Counted from the first letter of the stretch, positions 37,556 to 47,262 are shown. The stretch: DNA of 64,000 bases from Abyssicoccus albus (GCF_003815035.1 NZ_RKRK01000002.1:676163-740162); one strand, 5' to 3'. Program-made: numbers and translations. Notes: generated from the letters alone by a model not told the origin.

Positions 37556-38470
37556 ATGATGCAAACTAAGATGCGATCAAACAATGAGTATTCAATATTA
37601 GGGTTAGGTTGTATGAATCTACCTTTGGACAATATTCGTGAAACTGAACAAATAATACACTACGCATACGAACAAGGTATTACCTATTTTGATACAGCAG
37701 ATGTATATCAAAGAGGACAAAATGAAACCATTGTGGGGTCGATTGTACGTGAATTAATGCAACAAGATAGTAATGTTACTATCGGCACTAAAGGTGGTAA
37801 TCGATTTCATGATGTTGAATCATTCCAATGGGATCCTAACCCAGAGTATTTGAGATTTGCACTAGAACAAAGTTTGAACAGATTGAAGTTAGATAAAATA
37901 CCATTATATTTAATACATGGTGGAACGATTGAAGATGATTTAGTAGCAACCATAGAAACCGTCAAACAATTTAAAAAAGACGGTTTAATTGACTCTTATG
38001 GATTATCTTCAATCCGACCTAATGTTATTAAAGAATACGTTAACCATAGTGAATTAGCAACCGTTATGATGCAGTATAACCCTATCGATAATAGACCTGA
38101 GTCAATATTTAACTTACTTGATAAACATGATATCCCCGTTCTTGTAAGGGGTCCAATTATGAAAGGATTATTCACTAAAAACTATGAACAAGTTTTAATC
38201 GATAAATTTTCAGATGGATTTGAATCTGTCTCGTCAAATGAACTTCGTGAGCAATTAAGACAAATTGAATTAGACTATAACGATTTAACAACATATGCCT
38301 ATAAGTATATTATAGATCATGCAAATGTATTAAGTATCGTTGTAGGAGCAAGCTCATTGAATCAATTGAAATCGAACATTGAATCATATCAAAATTTAAA
38401 TGAACTTAAAGATGTTCATAACAATAAGAATGTATTTAAAGATATTAGTTATATAAATCACAACATTTAA
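37556..38470 (+). CDS. Aldo/keto reductase
   Basis: A 304-residue NADPH-dependent oxidoreductase of the AKR superfamily. The catalytic set is visible: Asp and Tyr in FDTADVYQRGQNE, Lys in IGTKGG and His in LIHGG. IVVGASSLNQLKSN near the end binds the cofactor phosphate. The substrate cannot be told. AGGAGG lies ten bases before two adjacent ATG codons. A homolog stands beside nudF in Bacillus (yqkF next to yqkG), the same neighbourhood as here. Confidence 0.9.
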   Translation: MMQTKMRSNNEYSILGLGCMNLPLDNIRETEQIIHYAYEQGITYFDTADVYQRGQNETIVGSIVRELMQQDSNVTIGTKGGNRFHDVESFQWDPNPEYLRFALEQSLNRLKLDKIPLYLIHGGTIEDDLVATIETVKQFKKDGLIDSYGLSSIRPNVIKEYVNHSELATVMMQYNPIDNRPESIFNLLDKHDIPVLVRGPIMKGLFTKNYEQVLIDKFSDGFESVSSNELREQLRQIELDYNDLTTYAYKYIIDHANVLSIVVGASSLNQLKSNIESYQNLNELKDVHNNKNVFKDISYINHNI

Positions 38471-38516
38471 TATAACTCTTAACAATTCAAATATTTAAAC
38501 CTAATGAGGTAAATCT

Positions 38517-39464
38517 ATGAAAAAGACTTTATTTTTTATTTCCATCCCACTCTCAGTCATTATCTTATCCCTTTTATCTATTGGATTTTTTGCGGTCAAT
38601 TACTTACTAAACTTTAAGTTAAGAGATGTTGGTATTATTCGACGAAGAGAAATAAAAGGAAATCGACTAAGCCCACAAACATTTAACGCATTGCCTATCA
38701 CACCATTTAAAATAGATTCTAAACATGGTTATAAGCTGAGTGGTATTGAACTCAAAGCTTATGAACATAATAGATTTATCATATGTTTACACGGTGTGAC
38801 AGAAAACAAAATTTCATCTAATAAATATATGATGTTGTTTCATAGCCTAGGTTACAATGTCGTATTATATGATCATAGAAGACACGGTTCAAGTGGAGGG
38901 GAACATTCTAGTTACGGTTATTATGAGAAAGATGATCTAAATACAGTCATCGACTTTTTGTATCATAAATATGATAATATTTATTTAGGCTTACATGGTG
39001 AGTCAATGGGCGCAGCAACAGCATTACTATATCAAGGTTCATTAAATGGAAAAGCTCAATTCTTAATTTCTGATTGTGCATTTTCTTCATTAGATCAACA
39101 AATTATTTATTTAGTCAAAGAAAAAATATATTCAAAATTAAAGGTTTTTACACCGATCCTTATATACTTTATTAATAAAGCTCTGCAAATCAGGACCACA
39201 TATTCTTTGTACCAAATTTCACCAAAACAAAGTGTTAGACAGATTAATATCCCTATTTTATTTATTCATACTAAAAATGATACATTTATTCCTTATCAAC
39301 ATACTCAGTCCTTGTATAATAATAAGTCAAATGCAAAAATGTTATGGTTACCCACTAAAGGTGATCATGCAACAAGCTACAACATACACTCAAAAAGCTA
39401 TAAAAATAAAGTAATTGAGTTCTTCAATCAATATGACATCCCATATGATTTACAATCTAAATAA
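38517..39464 (+). CDS. Membrane-anchored alpha/beta hydrolase
   Basis: A 315-residue serine hydrolase with an N-terminal membrane helix (about 5-32), so the catalytic domain is probably outside the cell. The nucleophile elbow is LHGESMGAAT, the acid is Asp in HTKNDTFIP, and the His is in KGDHATSYN. YDHRRHGSSGGEHS is typical of the YqkD/BEM46-like group; Bacillus yqkD also lies beside yqkF-yqkG. It follows the aldo/keto reductase by 46 bases. The substrate is unknown. Confidence 0.87.
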   Translation: MKKTLFFISIPLSVIILSLLSIGFFAVNYLLNFKLRDVGIIRRREIKGNRLSPQTFNALPITPFKIDSKHGYKLSGIELKAYEHNRFIICLHGVTENKISSNKYMMLFHSLGYNVVLYDHRRHGSSGGEHSSYGYYEKDDLNTVIDFLYHKYDNIYLGLHGESMGAATALLYQGSLNGKAQFLISDCAFSSLDQQIIYLVKEKIYSKLKVFTPILIYFINKALQIRTTYSLYQISPKQSVRQINIPILFIHTKNDTFIPYQHTQSLYNNKSNAKMLWLPTKGDHATSYNIHSKSYKNKVIEFFNQYDIPYDLQSK

Positions 39465-39514
39465 ACAGAAGGCAACTTTTGAGGTGCATCTCAAAAGTTG
39501 TCTTCTGTTTATTA
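39461..39514. terminator. Very long hairpin between the hydrolase gene and rnz
   Basis: Arms of 24 bases (39461-39484 with 39491-39514) pair fully except for one G-U, with a six-base loop. The hydrolase stop codon is at the left foot. Facing genes end on both sides, so it is probably a bidirectional terminator, although the following T run is short. Confidence 0.8.
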
Positions 39515-39545
39515 TTTCAAGTCACAACGCTTATCCTTTGAATCT

Positions 39546-40475
39546 TTATTTATGGTTTATGAATTTAAATTTTTTAAAATCACTTGCTAAATATGTTTTA
39601 TATGGCAATGTTGAAATACTATCATTTATTATTCTTTGCAAATCATAATTGTTATATCTATTTGATAAATGTGTCAAAATACACGCACTCATCTGACATT
39701 CACTTTGAATCATTCGAATATCATTCAAATGTATATGCCCATATTTCCTTGCAGTAGCGTAATCACCTTCTAAATAAGTACATTCCATGATGATAATATC
39801 ACATTCTCTTAACGTCGTTATTAAATCATCGAAATACATCGTATCTCCTAGTACTGCAATATTGATCCCTTTCTTACTATCTGTCATAAAGTCTTTCGAT
39901 AAATATGTTTTTCCATTATGAGTAAATTCATTGTTAGTCTTTATTTCTTTATACAAAGGTCCAGGTTTTAACCCAATATTTTTAAGTGCATCAACTTTAA
40001 TTGAACCCAATTGTTCTTCTTGACAAATAATATAACCAAAACTTTTAATCGTGTGTTGCAAAGGTTTGACCTTTACGACAAAACGGTTAATATTAAATTC
40101 ATCATTTTCATTTACTTCTACAATTTCAATTGGATAATTTAAATGAGTACCGGTAATTTTTAAAACATTATCAACAAGTTTTTTAATACCAATAGGTCCA
40201 TAAATAAATAATTTAGACCCTTCGCCCCCTTGGAAAGACCGGCTCGATATTGCTCCAAATAAACCAAAAATGTGATCACCATGTAAATGTGTTATAAAAA
40301 TTCTTTTTACTTTACCTAATGTATATGATGTATTTAATATTTGATGTTGACACCCTTCTCCACAATCCATCATCCATAATTCTTGGATTTCTTGTCTTAA
40401 ATCTAAAATCATCGATTGTGTGTTTCGAGTTTTTGATGGTGAACCTGCACCTGTCCCTAGAAACATTACCTCCAT
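39546..40475 (-). CDS. rnz: Ribonuclease Z
   Basis: A 309-residue metallo-beta-lactamase-fold endonuclease that trims the 3' ends of tRNA precursors lacking encoded CCA. The zinc motif is THLHGDHIFGL, with further ligands in VLGDTMYFDD and ILTHLSNRY. MEVMFLGTGAGSPSKTRNTQ is the classical start. The frame opens at a GTG (40484), but AAGGAGTG lies ahead of the ATG at 40475. It is divergent from zwf. Confidence 0.95.
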   Translation of the reverse strand: MEVMFLGTGAGSPSKTRNTQSMILDLRQEIQELWMMDCGEGCQHQILNTSYTLGKVKRIFITHLHGDHIFGLFGAISSRSFQGGEGSKLFIYGPIGIKKLVDNVLKITGTHLNYPIEIVEVNENDEFNINRFVVKVKPLQHTIKSFGYIICQEEQLGSIKVDALKNIGLKPGPLYKEIKTNNEFTHNGKTYLSKDFMTDSKKGINIAVLGDTMYFDDLITTLRECDIIIMECTYLEGDYATARKYGHIHLNDIRMIQSECQMSACILTHLSNRYNNYDLQRIINDSISTLPYKTYLASDFKKFKFINHK

Positions 40476-40499
40476 GTGATACACTCCTTTTACCGGTCA

Positions 40500-40505
40500 A
40501 TTATA
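40500..40505 (-). promoter_or_regulatory. Extended -10 element of the rnz promoter
   Basis: On the minus strand TGCTATAAT (TATAAT at 40505-40500) is an extended -10 box 24 bases before the rnz start. A weak TTTACG is found further upstream. The zwf promoter must lie in the same 100-base gap. Confidence 0.45.
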
Positions 40506-40578
40506 GCATATAAATATTGTTTTTTACGTAAACTTATGAAAAAATGATAATTAAAGAACTTTAGAAATGAGGAAAACA

Positions 40579-42054
40579 ATGAAACATCAAATCGTACCTA
40601 CCACTATCATTTTATTTGGTGCTACTGGAGATTTAAGTCAGCGCAAATTATTCCCATCTTTATACCATTTATATATATACAATAAGCTGCCTTCAAATTT
40701 CTGTATTGTGGGTACGTCACGTAAAGATTTAACTGATCACGATTTTAGACAGATGATTAAAGAATCCATCAGTAAAAAGTCATTTGACTTCACCCACCTC
40801 GATGAATTTTTAACACATCTTTATTACTCACAACAAGATGTTCTTTCAGAAGAAAGTTACATCAAATTAAATCAAAAAGTTAATGATTTAGAATCTAAGT
40901 ATGATATACCTCAAAATAGAATATTTTATTTAGCCTTAGCACCAAAACTATTTAATGACGTTACTGACTTTCTTGATAGTTCCGGTTTAACAACTGTAAA
41001 AGGATATAAAAGACTTATTGTTGAAAAACCATTTGGTGACAGTTTAAACAGCGCAATACAATTAAACAATGAAATTTCGACAACATTTAAAGAACATGAA
41101 ATCTTTAGAATTGATCATTATCTTGGTAAAGATATGATTCAAAATATCGAAGTCATACGATTTGCGAATTCTATCTTTGAACCACTGTGGAACAATCATT
41201 ACATATCAAATATCCAAATAACAGCTGCTGAATCCATTGGAGTTTTGGATAGAGCGAGTTATTATGACCAAAGTGGCGCTTTAAAAGATATGTTTCAAAA
41301 TCATCTATTACAAATTGTGGCACTACTAGCAATGGAACCACCGATTAGCTTATCAAGTGAAGATATACGAAATGAAAAGGTAAAAGCTTTAAAGTCAATT
41401 AAACTTCCAACAAAACAGCAAGTATTAAGTGATTATATTCGAGGCCAGTACGATTCAGGAAACATTTCAGATGAATCTGTTAAAAGTTATCGTGAAGAAG
41501 ATGGTATTAGTAATACCTCAAATACAGATACCTTTATAGCAGCTAAAATAATGATAGATAACTTTAGATGGGCAGGTGTGCCTTTCTACATTCGAACTGG
41601 AAAAAGAATGAAAGAAAAATCTACACGAATAGTGATTGAATTTAAAGAAGTGCCTTTAAACTTATATTATCAATCAGAAGAAAAGTTAGACTCAAACTTA
41701 TTAATTATAAACGTACAACCAGAAGAACGCATTGAATTTACACTGAATGCTAAGCATTATTCTGAAGGGATGAGTACAAAACCAGTCAAATTGCATTATG
41801 ATTTAGTTCAAGATCAGGAATATCACCCTTTCGATGCTTATGAATCTCTTTTATATGATTGCTTACTTGGTGATTCTACTAATTTTACGCACTTCGATGA
41901 ACTAATTGCATCTTGGAATTTGGTTGATTGTATTCATGATGTCTGGCAACAGCATAAACCAAGTTTTCCAAATTATAGAGCAGGTTCTCAAGGACCAAGA
42001 CAAAGTGAGTTATTGTTATCAAAGGACGGTTTTGCTTGGTGGGAAAATAACTAA
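40579..42054 (+). CDS. zwf: Glucose-6-phosphate 1-dehydrogenase
   Basis: A 491-residue enzyme that oxidises glucose 6-phosphate to 6-phosphogluconolactone with NADP, the entry to the oxidative pentose phosphate pathway. FGATGDLSQRKL is the cofactor loop, RIDHYLGK contains the catalytic His and Lys, and FYIRTGKRM is conserved. The frame opens 12 bases earlier, but GAGG in ATGAGGAAAACAATG is the ribosome-binding site for the second ATG (40579). It is eight bases upstream of an AraC-type gene, and gnd converges on them. Confidence 0.96.
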   Translation: MKHQIVPTTIILFGATGDLSQRKLFPSLYHLYIYNKLPSNFCIVGTSRKDLTDHDFRQMIKESISKKSFDFTHLDEFLTHLYYSQQDVLSEESYIKLNQKVNDLESKYDIPQNRIFYLALAPKLFNDVTDFLDSSGLTTVKGYKRLIVEKPFGDSLNSAIQLNNEISTTFKEHEIFRIDHYLGKDMIQNIEVIRFANSIFEPLWNNHYISNIQITAAESIGVLDRASYYDQSGALKDMFQNHLLQIVALLAMEPPISLSSEDIRNEKVKALKSIKLPTKQQVLSDYIRGQYDSGNISDESVKSYREEDGISNTSNTDTFIAAKIMIDNFRWAGVPFYIRTGKRMKEKSTRIVIEFKEVPLNLYYQSEEKLDSNLLIINVQPEERIEFTLNAKHYSEGMSTKPVKLHYDLVQDQEYHPFDAYESLLYDCLLGDSTNFTHFDELIASWNLVDCIHDVWQQHKPSFPNYRAGSQGPRQSELLLSKDGFAWWENN

Positions 42055-42070
42055 AATTTAGGTGGATGAT

Positions 42071-42919
42071 ATGAAACATATACAAAATGTCCAACGTACA
42101 ATCACATATATTGAAGACCACTTAATAGAATATATAGATATTAATGCTTTAACAAAAGAATTGAATATAACTTATAAAACAATCACAGAACAATTTACTG
42201 CTGTTGTAGGTTTAGATATTGAAGAATATATCAATCAACGGCGATTAACAGAATGCCTTAAAGATATTAAATTAGGTCATTTAAAAATGACCGAAATAGC
42301 ACATAAATATCAATATGCAAATATCGATCAATTTACTGATCATTTTAAGTCTTTTCATCACGTTTCACCAATTCGTTCAAAACAAAAAGGGGTTAAAACG
42401 AATTACTTATCTCCATTAAGTGTATCATTAGATGTAAGGCCGTTAGACCATATCCATTACGAAATCATTAGCCCCCCTCCATTAAACATTACGGGAGTTA
42501 AAATTTCTGTCTCCAAATCTGAATATCTTGATGTAAATTTAAAATATAACTTTTTATTAAACATAAAGAAAAGTGGAATTTTAGACGATATTTTAACTCT
42601 ATATGATGGTCACATTGAAGGTATATTTATCATCACCATTCCGCTCGGTGATTACATAGAATATATGATTGGTGTCTCGTCAAAAACACCTTCTAATCGT
42701 TTTGAATATGAGACATTGTATCCACACCGTTATAGTGTGTTTGAACTCGTTGGACCATTGAAGCATGCAACGCAAGATGCATTAGATTTTGCATATCAGC
42801 AATGGTCAATCAAATCAGGATTTAACATTATCGATGACATTACCATTGAACGTATTACATTTGATGCAACGATTGATCATCCAGAACATATTGCTGAATT
42901 ATGGCTCCCTATTGAATAA
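42071..42919 (+). CDS. AraC-family regulator with GyrI-like effector domain
   Basis: A 282-residue protein with two parts. The N-terminal part (about 5-100) has two helix-turn-helix motifs, INALTKELNITYKTITEQF and MTEIAHKYQYANIDQFTDHF, as in AraC. The C-terminal part (about 125-282) resembles the GyrI/SOUL ligand-binding fold (SobA/Rob type). It probably senses a small molecule and could control zwf and gnd beside it; that is inference. The frame opens at a GTG (42062) that is part of the AGGTGG site, so I use the ATG at 42071. Confidence 0.8.
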   Translation: MKHIQNVQRTITYIEDHLIEYIDINALTKELNITYKTITEQFTAVVGLDIEEYINQRRLTECLKDIKLGHLKMTEIAHKYQYANIDQFTDHFKSFHHVSPIRSKQKGVKTNYLSPLSVSLDVRPLDHIHYEIISPPPLNITGVKISVSKSEYLDVNLKYNFLLNIKKSGILDDILTLYDGHIEGIFIITIPLGDYIEYMIGVSSKTPSNRFEYETLYPHRYSVFELVGPLKHATQDALDFAYQQWSIKSGFNIIDDITIERITFDATIDHPEHIAELWLPIE

Positions 42920-42921
42920 GT

Positions 42922-42958
42922 AAAGAACCTTGATCATTATTTATAATCAAGGTTCTTT
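42922..42958. terminator. Bidirectional terminator between the AraC-type gene and gnd
   Basis: A perfect 13-base stem (42922-42934 with 42946-42958) is followed by TTTTC on the plus strand; it lies 19 bases beyond the gnd stop for minus-strand transcripts. Confidence 0.85.
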
Positions 42959-42977
42959 TCATCATATTATTAATAAT

Positions 42978-44384
42978 TTATTTTTTCCACTCCGTATGGA
43001 ATTTACCTTCTTGATCTATTCTTTCATAAGTATGTGCTCCAAAATAATCTCTCTGAGCTTGAATCATATTTGCGCTCAGTTGTTCAGATCTTGCTTGATC
43101 TAAATAAGTCAATGATGATGAAAATCCAGGGATTGGCATTTTAGTATCTATTGATAATTTTACAATCTCCCTTAAATCACTTTCATGATTAATGATTCGA
43201 GATTTAAAATAATCATCGAATAATAAATTATCTAACTGATTATTTCTTTCGAAAGCATTCGTGATCTCATCTAAAAATTCTGCACGAATAATACAGCCTT
43301 CTCTCCAAATCTTGGCAATATCACCTAGAGGTAATGACCATCCATATTCAACTTCTGCTGCTTTCATTTGTCTAAACCCTTGCGCATAAGTACAAATTTT
43401 AGAAATATAAAGCGCATTTCTCAGTTGGTCTAATACTTGCTCTTTATCAATTTGAATATTATTGTTCTGCTTAAAATTATATAGTTTGTTTGCTTTAATT
43501 CTTTCATCTTTTAAACTCGAAATACAACGTGCGTATACACTCTCTGAAATTACTGTAGATGGAATGCCTAATTCAAGCGAATCAATAGCAGTCCATTTCC
43601 CTGTTCCTTTTTGTCCAGCCTTATCCATTATCTTTTCAACTAAATATTCACCATTCTCTTTGTATATAAGAATGTGACTAGTAATCTCAATAAGATAACT
43701 ATTAAGTTCAGTTTGATTCCATTGTTCAAAAATTGAACTCATTTCTTCGTGACTCATGTTTAATACAGTTTTCATAATACTATATGCTTCTGCAATCAAC
43801 TGCATATCCGCATATTCAATACCGTTATGAATCATTTTCACGTAATGCCCTGCACCATTATCCCCAATATAAGTCACACATGGCTCTCCATTCTTAACAG
43901 CAGCAATATCTTTTAAAATCGATTCAACGTTTTGATAAGCATCTAATTGACCACCTGGCATTATAGATGGACCATTTAATGCACCTTCTTCCCCACCAGA
44001 TATACCAACGCCAATAAAGTTTATTCCTAATTCACTCAATTCAATGTTTCGTCTAATTGTTTCTTTGAAATTTGCATTCCCACCATCAATGAGTGAATCT
44101 CCTTGACCTAGATAGGGCGTTAATATATCAATCGTTAAATCAGTTGCTTGACCCGCTTGTACCATCATTAAAATATTTTTCGGTCCTTTTAATGAAGCTG
44201 TAAATGATTCAATATCATGAAACAGTTCAATATCTTGTTCATCATTTAATTCTACTTGCATTTTATCCCTAACTTCTTCAAAGTAGTCAAATGCAGCAAC
44301 TTTGTATCCTCTCGATGCGATATTTTTGCTTAAATTTTTGCCCATTACACCAAGGCCAACTACACCTACATCATATATTTTCAT
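42978..44384 (-). CDS. gnd: 6-phosphogluconate dehydrogenase (decarboxylating)
   Basis: A 468-residue enzyme that converts 6-phosphogluconate to ribulose 5-phosphate, CO2 and NADPH. VGLGVMGKNLS is the dinucleotide loop; GGNANFKET, GVGISGGEEGA, KMIHNGIEYADMQLIAE and GQKGTGKWT are the family signatures. The frame opens at a GTG (44393) inside the AAGGTG site, so the ATG at 44384 is the start. It faces zwf and its regulator, completing the oxidative pathway together with zwf. Confidence 0.97.
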   Translation of the reverse strand: MKIYDVGVVGLGVMGKNLSKNIASRGYKVAAFDYFEEVRDKMQVELNDEQDIELFHDIESFTASLKGPKNILMMVQAGQATDLTIDILTPYLGQGDSLIDGGNANFKETIRRNIELSELGINFIGVGISGGEEGALNGPSIMPGGQLDAYQNVESILKDIAAVKNGEPCVTYIGDNGAGHYVKMIHNGIEYADMQLIAEAYSIMKTVLNMSHEEMSSIFEQWNQTELNSYLIEITSHILIYKENGEYLVEKIMDKAGQKGTGKWTAIDSLELGIPSTVISESVYARCISSLKDERIKANKLYNFKQNNNIQIDKEQVLDQLRNALYISKICTYAQGFRQMKAAEVEYGWSLPLGDIAKIWREGCIIRAEFLDEITNAFERNNQLDNLLFDDYFKSRIINHESDLREIVKLSIDTKMPIPGFSSSLTYLDQARSEQLSANMIQAQRDYFGAHTYERIDQEGKFHTEWKK

Positions 44385-44413
44385 ATTTTTCACCTTAGCC
44401 TGTATTTATTTTT

Positions 44414-45523
44414 TTACATACCTTCAATAATTGAGCTAATTTGCTCAGTCACTTGAACTAGACGATCAATGCTCATTTTTTCATCAGTTGTATGAATATC
44501 TTCATATCCAACACTAAGTATAATTGTCGGTTTACCTTTACCAGAGAAGACATTACCATCACTGCCTCCACCTGCTTTTATAATATTAGCTTCAAGACCA
44601 ATGCGTTCTGTAGCGTTTTTGGCTATCGATACAACTTCATCTTGTTCAGTATACTTAAAGCTCGGATACATCACTTCATGTTCAAAAGTATATGTTGTAT
44701 TATATTGATCGCAAGCAACCTTAACTGCTTCTTTCATTTTATTTACTTGGTCTGACATTTCTTCATCAATTAAAGAGCGTGCCTCTGCAATAATTTCAAC
44801 AGAATCTGATACGATATTTGTTGGTCCTTCAGCAATAAATGTACCAATATTTGCGGTTGTATTCTCATTGATACGACCGAGTGGCATATTAGATACTGCC
44901 AAGCTAGCAACTTCAATTGCACTAATGCCTTCTTCTGGTGCCATGCCTGCATGTGCTTTCTTACCTTGAATATTAATTTTAATTTTACTCTGAGTTGGCG
45001 CTTGAACGACCATAGTACCTATAGGACCCATTCCATCTACTGCATAACCAAAGTCAGCTTTAATCAAAGATTCGTCGAATGCTTTCGCACCGACAAGACC
45101 ACTTTCTTCACCGACCGTAATAACAAATTCAATATCACCATGTTTAATATCTTGTTCTTGGATATGACGAATACTCTCAAAGCATGCTGCAATTCCTGCC
45201 TTATCATCAGCACCTAAAATAGTTGTGTTATCTGTTTCAATATAATCATTATTGATGATTGGTTTAATACCATTTCCAGGTGTCACTGTATCCATATGTG
45301 TTGTAAAGAACACTGTCTTCTTGGATGAATCGTTTCCTTTTAAAATACCATATACATTATCAAAACCATAACCTGTTTTAGATTGACTATGATCTAATGT
45401 CACTTCCATACCTAGTGACTTCATTTTATTTACAATCACTGGACCGATTTGTTGTTCATTCATTGTTTCTGAGTCAATTTGGACAAGCTCAATAAATTCA
45501 TTGATTAATCTTTCTTTATTCAT
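44414..45523 (-). CDS. M20 family tripeptidase (PepT-like, YqjE type)
   Basis: A 369-residue zinc peptidase. Metal ligands are visible in TTHMDTVTPG, ILGADDKAGIA and VGEESGLVGA; a dimerisation domain holds the central third (about 180-290). The closest group is the PepT-like tripeptidase YqjE of Bacillus, also near gnd and zwf. It is probably cytosolic and finishes peptide breakdown. It lies 29 bases upstream of gnd on the same strand. Confidence 0.88.
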   Translation of the reverse strand: MNKERLINEFIELVQIDSETMNEQQIGPVIVNKMKSLGMEVTLDHSQSKTGYGFDNVYGILKGNDSSKKTVFFTTHMDTVTPGNGIKPIINNDYIETDNTTILGADDKAGIAACFESIRHIQEQDIKHGDIEFVITVGEESGLVGAKAFDESLIKADFGYAVDGMGPIGTMVVQAPTQSKIKINIQGKKAHAGMAPEEGISAIEVASLAVSNMPLGRINENTTANIGTFIAEGPTNIVSDSVEIIAEARSLIDEEMSDQVNKMKEAVKVACDQYNTTYTFEHEVMYPSFKYTEQDEVVSIAKNATERIGLEANIIKAGGGSDGNVFSGKGKPTIILSVGYEDIHTTDEKMSIDRLVQVTEQISSIIEGM

Positions 45524-45625
45524 ATAAACACTCCTATATTTAAAAAATGATATTTTATGTTAGAATAATTATAATTATATTTTATCAAATTAATTGATAA
45601 ACATACAGATTAGAAAGGTGATTCT

Positions 45626-45721
45626 ATGGGAAATAAAAAAGTACAACGAATCTTTATTTGGTTTATGCTTATTTTGATGTTATTATCTACTGTTGTGTAT
45701 GGTTTTTCATTTTTATTATAA
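45626..45721 (+). CDS. prli42: Stressosome-associated microprotein Prli42 (DUF4044)
   Basis: A 31-residue protein, MGNKKVQRIF followed by a hydrophobic helix to the C terminus. It matches the Prli42 pattern: short basic head with NKKVQR, one membrane span, and length of about 31. In Listeria Prli42 anchors the stressosome to the membrane. A GAAAGGTGAT site lies six bases before the ATG. It sits divergently from the tripeptidase gene and ends near a strong hairpin. It is below the usual size limit for gene calling. No stressosome gene is in the window. Confidence 0.75.
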   Translation: MGNKKVQRIFIWFMLILMLLSTVVYGFSFLL

Positions 45722-45770
45722 TCGTTAACATCATGATATTTAATGGTTTTATGTCCAAAAATCAAATAAT

Positions 45771-45809
45771 ATAGCCTCCCTATGTTTTCTAAAAACATAG
45801 GGAGGCTAT
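45771..45809. terminator. Strong bidirectional terminator between prli42 and the exporter-like gene
   Basis: A perfect 18-base stem (45771-45788 with 45792-45809) with GC-rich core sits between facing genes. T-rich sequence follows on the plus side (CTATTAATT) and on the minus side. Confidence 0.85.
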
Positions 45810-45821
45810 TAATTATAAATT

Positions 45822-46802
45822 TTACTTATATTCTAAATTTCCAAAAGTCGATTTAATTTTCAAGTATGCTTCAATATCATGTAACAGTTCAAGAAGCATT
45901 GCTCTTTCATTTAACTCTTCAGTTGACTGTGGTAAATCGGCTTTATCAACTTCTAATCTAAGTTTATAAAGTTCATGCAATCTCAATGAAGTATAATCTG
46001 TACTACTCACCATCTCCGCCATTTCTTTAATAAATTCAGAGCATTTCTTATTTAGTTTGCGATTAATTTCAGAATGATGTTTTATTTCATCAATTCTAAG
46101 CAATATGTGTCTTAAAATTTCTAATTGATTTTCTCTCATGTCGAAATAATAATAAAATGAATTATCATTTCTAACATAATGATTTTCAACATCAATAAAC
46201 GCTTTTGTCTTGGCAATTTTTAATTCTTCAACCAAACTATCTATTAATGTTTGATCAATCGAATCATCATGATCTAACCGATTAGATAGTTGTATTAAAA
46301 AAGATTTAAATTTTTTTTCGATTGAAGTTTTATATTCTAATAGTTCATTATTCATACTCGGCATATATAAGTTAAGCAACAATGCAATCCCAATACCAAT
46401 GATTAACAGTAATAATTCTTGGAAAAATATATTATATGTAAATTCACCAAATGAGAAGCAATGAATAATAATGACAATTGCAGTCACCAGTCCTTCTTCT
46501 ATATTTAAAGAAACGGTAAGAGGGATATATAACAATATAATGATGCCTAAAACATATGGTTCATAGCCAATCAATTCAAATAAAATGAAACTCAAAGTCA
46601 TTCCAACAACACATGCAATAAGGCGACTAAATGCCGCCTCATAAGACTTAGTTCTTGAGCTTTTAATACAGAGCGCAACCAATATACCGGCACTTGCGAA
46701 GTTCAAAATACCTAAATATTGTGCAATAATAATTGCTAAAGTCATTCCAAGCGCTGTTTTTACAGTGCGATAACCAATACGATATGGCTTTAATACCCCC
46801 AT
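45822..46802 (-). CDS. Aromatic acid exporter family (YqjA/DUF939-like) membrane protein
   Basis: A 326-residue protein with an N-terminal membrane half (about six helices, residues 10-150) and a helical cytosolic C-terminal half (about 155-326), the layout of the aromatic acid exporter/fusaric-acid-resistance-like family. The start KPYRIGYRTVKTALGMTLAI is typical of Bacillus YqjA. The transported compound is not known. It lies 25 bases after brxB. Confidence 0.85.
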   Translation of the reverse strand: MGVLKPYRIGYRTVKTALGMTLAIIIAQYLGILNFASAGILVALCIKSSRTKSYEAAFSRLIACVVGMTLSFILFELIGYEPYVLGIIILLYIPLTVSLNIEEGLVTAIVIIIHCFSFGEFTYNIFFQELLLLIIGIGIALLLNLYMPSMNNELLEYKTSIEKKFKSFLIQLSNRLDHDDSIDQTLIDSLVEELKIAKTKAFIDVENHYVRNDNSFYYYFDMRENQLEILRHILLRIDEIKHHSEINRKLNKKCSEFIKEMAEMVSSTDYTSLRLHELYKLRLEVDKADLPQSTEELNERAMLLELLHDIEAYLKIKSTFGNLEYK

Positions 46803-46827
46803 AAGTTCTCACCCTAATGATTATTCA

Positions 46828-47262
46828 CTATGCAATTGGTTTACAATATTCATCAAATAACTGTTGAATTTGTTCCATTACACGTGTAATTTCATGACCT
46901 TCAATTTGATGGCGTTCAACCATTCCTGCAATTTTACCATCTTTTAGCAATGCAAATGATGGACTTGACGGTGGATATCCTTCAAAAAATTCTCTTGCTT
47001 GTTCTGTAGCATCTTTGTCTTGTCCTGCAAAAACTGTATATAGATGATCTGGCAATTTGTCATAGTTCAAAACATGCTCAGCAGCAGGTCTTGCGATTCC
47101 GCCAGCACAACCACACACTGAATTAATCATAACAAATGATGTACCCTCTTGACCTAACGCATCTTTGACTTCTTCACTTGAAGTCAATTGCTTATAGCCT
47201 GCAGCTTCAATTTCTGTTCTTGCTTGTTCAACGATATCGTTCATAAACATGTTAAAATCCAT
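46828..47262 (-). CDS. brxB: Bacilliredoxin BrxB
   Basis: A 144-residue thioredoxin-fold protein of the BrxA/BrxB (YphP/YqiW) family, which removes bacillithiol from oxidised protein cysteines. The CGC active site lies in NSVCGCAGG (about 52-60). The cis-proline [13 protein letters not shown] and the [11 protein letters not shown] end are family features. In Bacillus yqiW lies beside the bfmB/buk/bcd/ptb cluster, as here. YpdA would recycle the bacillithiol disulfide formed. Confidence 0.93.
   Translation of the reverse strand: MDFNMFMNDIVEQARTEIEAAGYKQLTSSEEVKDALGQEGTSFVMINSVCGCAGGIARPAAEHVLNYDKLPDHLYTVFAGQDKDATEQAREFFEGYPPSSPSFALLKDGKIAGMVERHQIEGHEITRVMEQIQQLFDEYCKPIA

Noticed and set aside
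44951-45217. Open frame on the plus strand across the tripeptidase gene
   Set aside because: It lies wholly opposite a well-supported M20 peptidase gene, lacks a ribosome-binding site and has a composition typical of a shadow frame.
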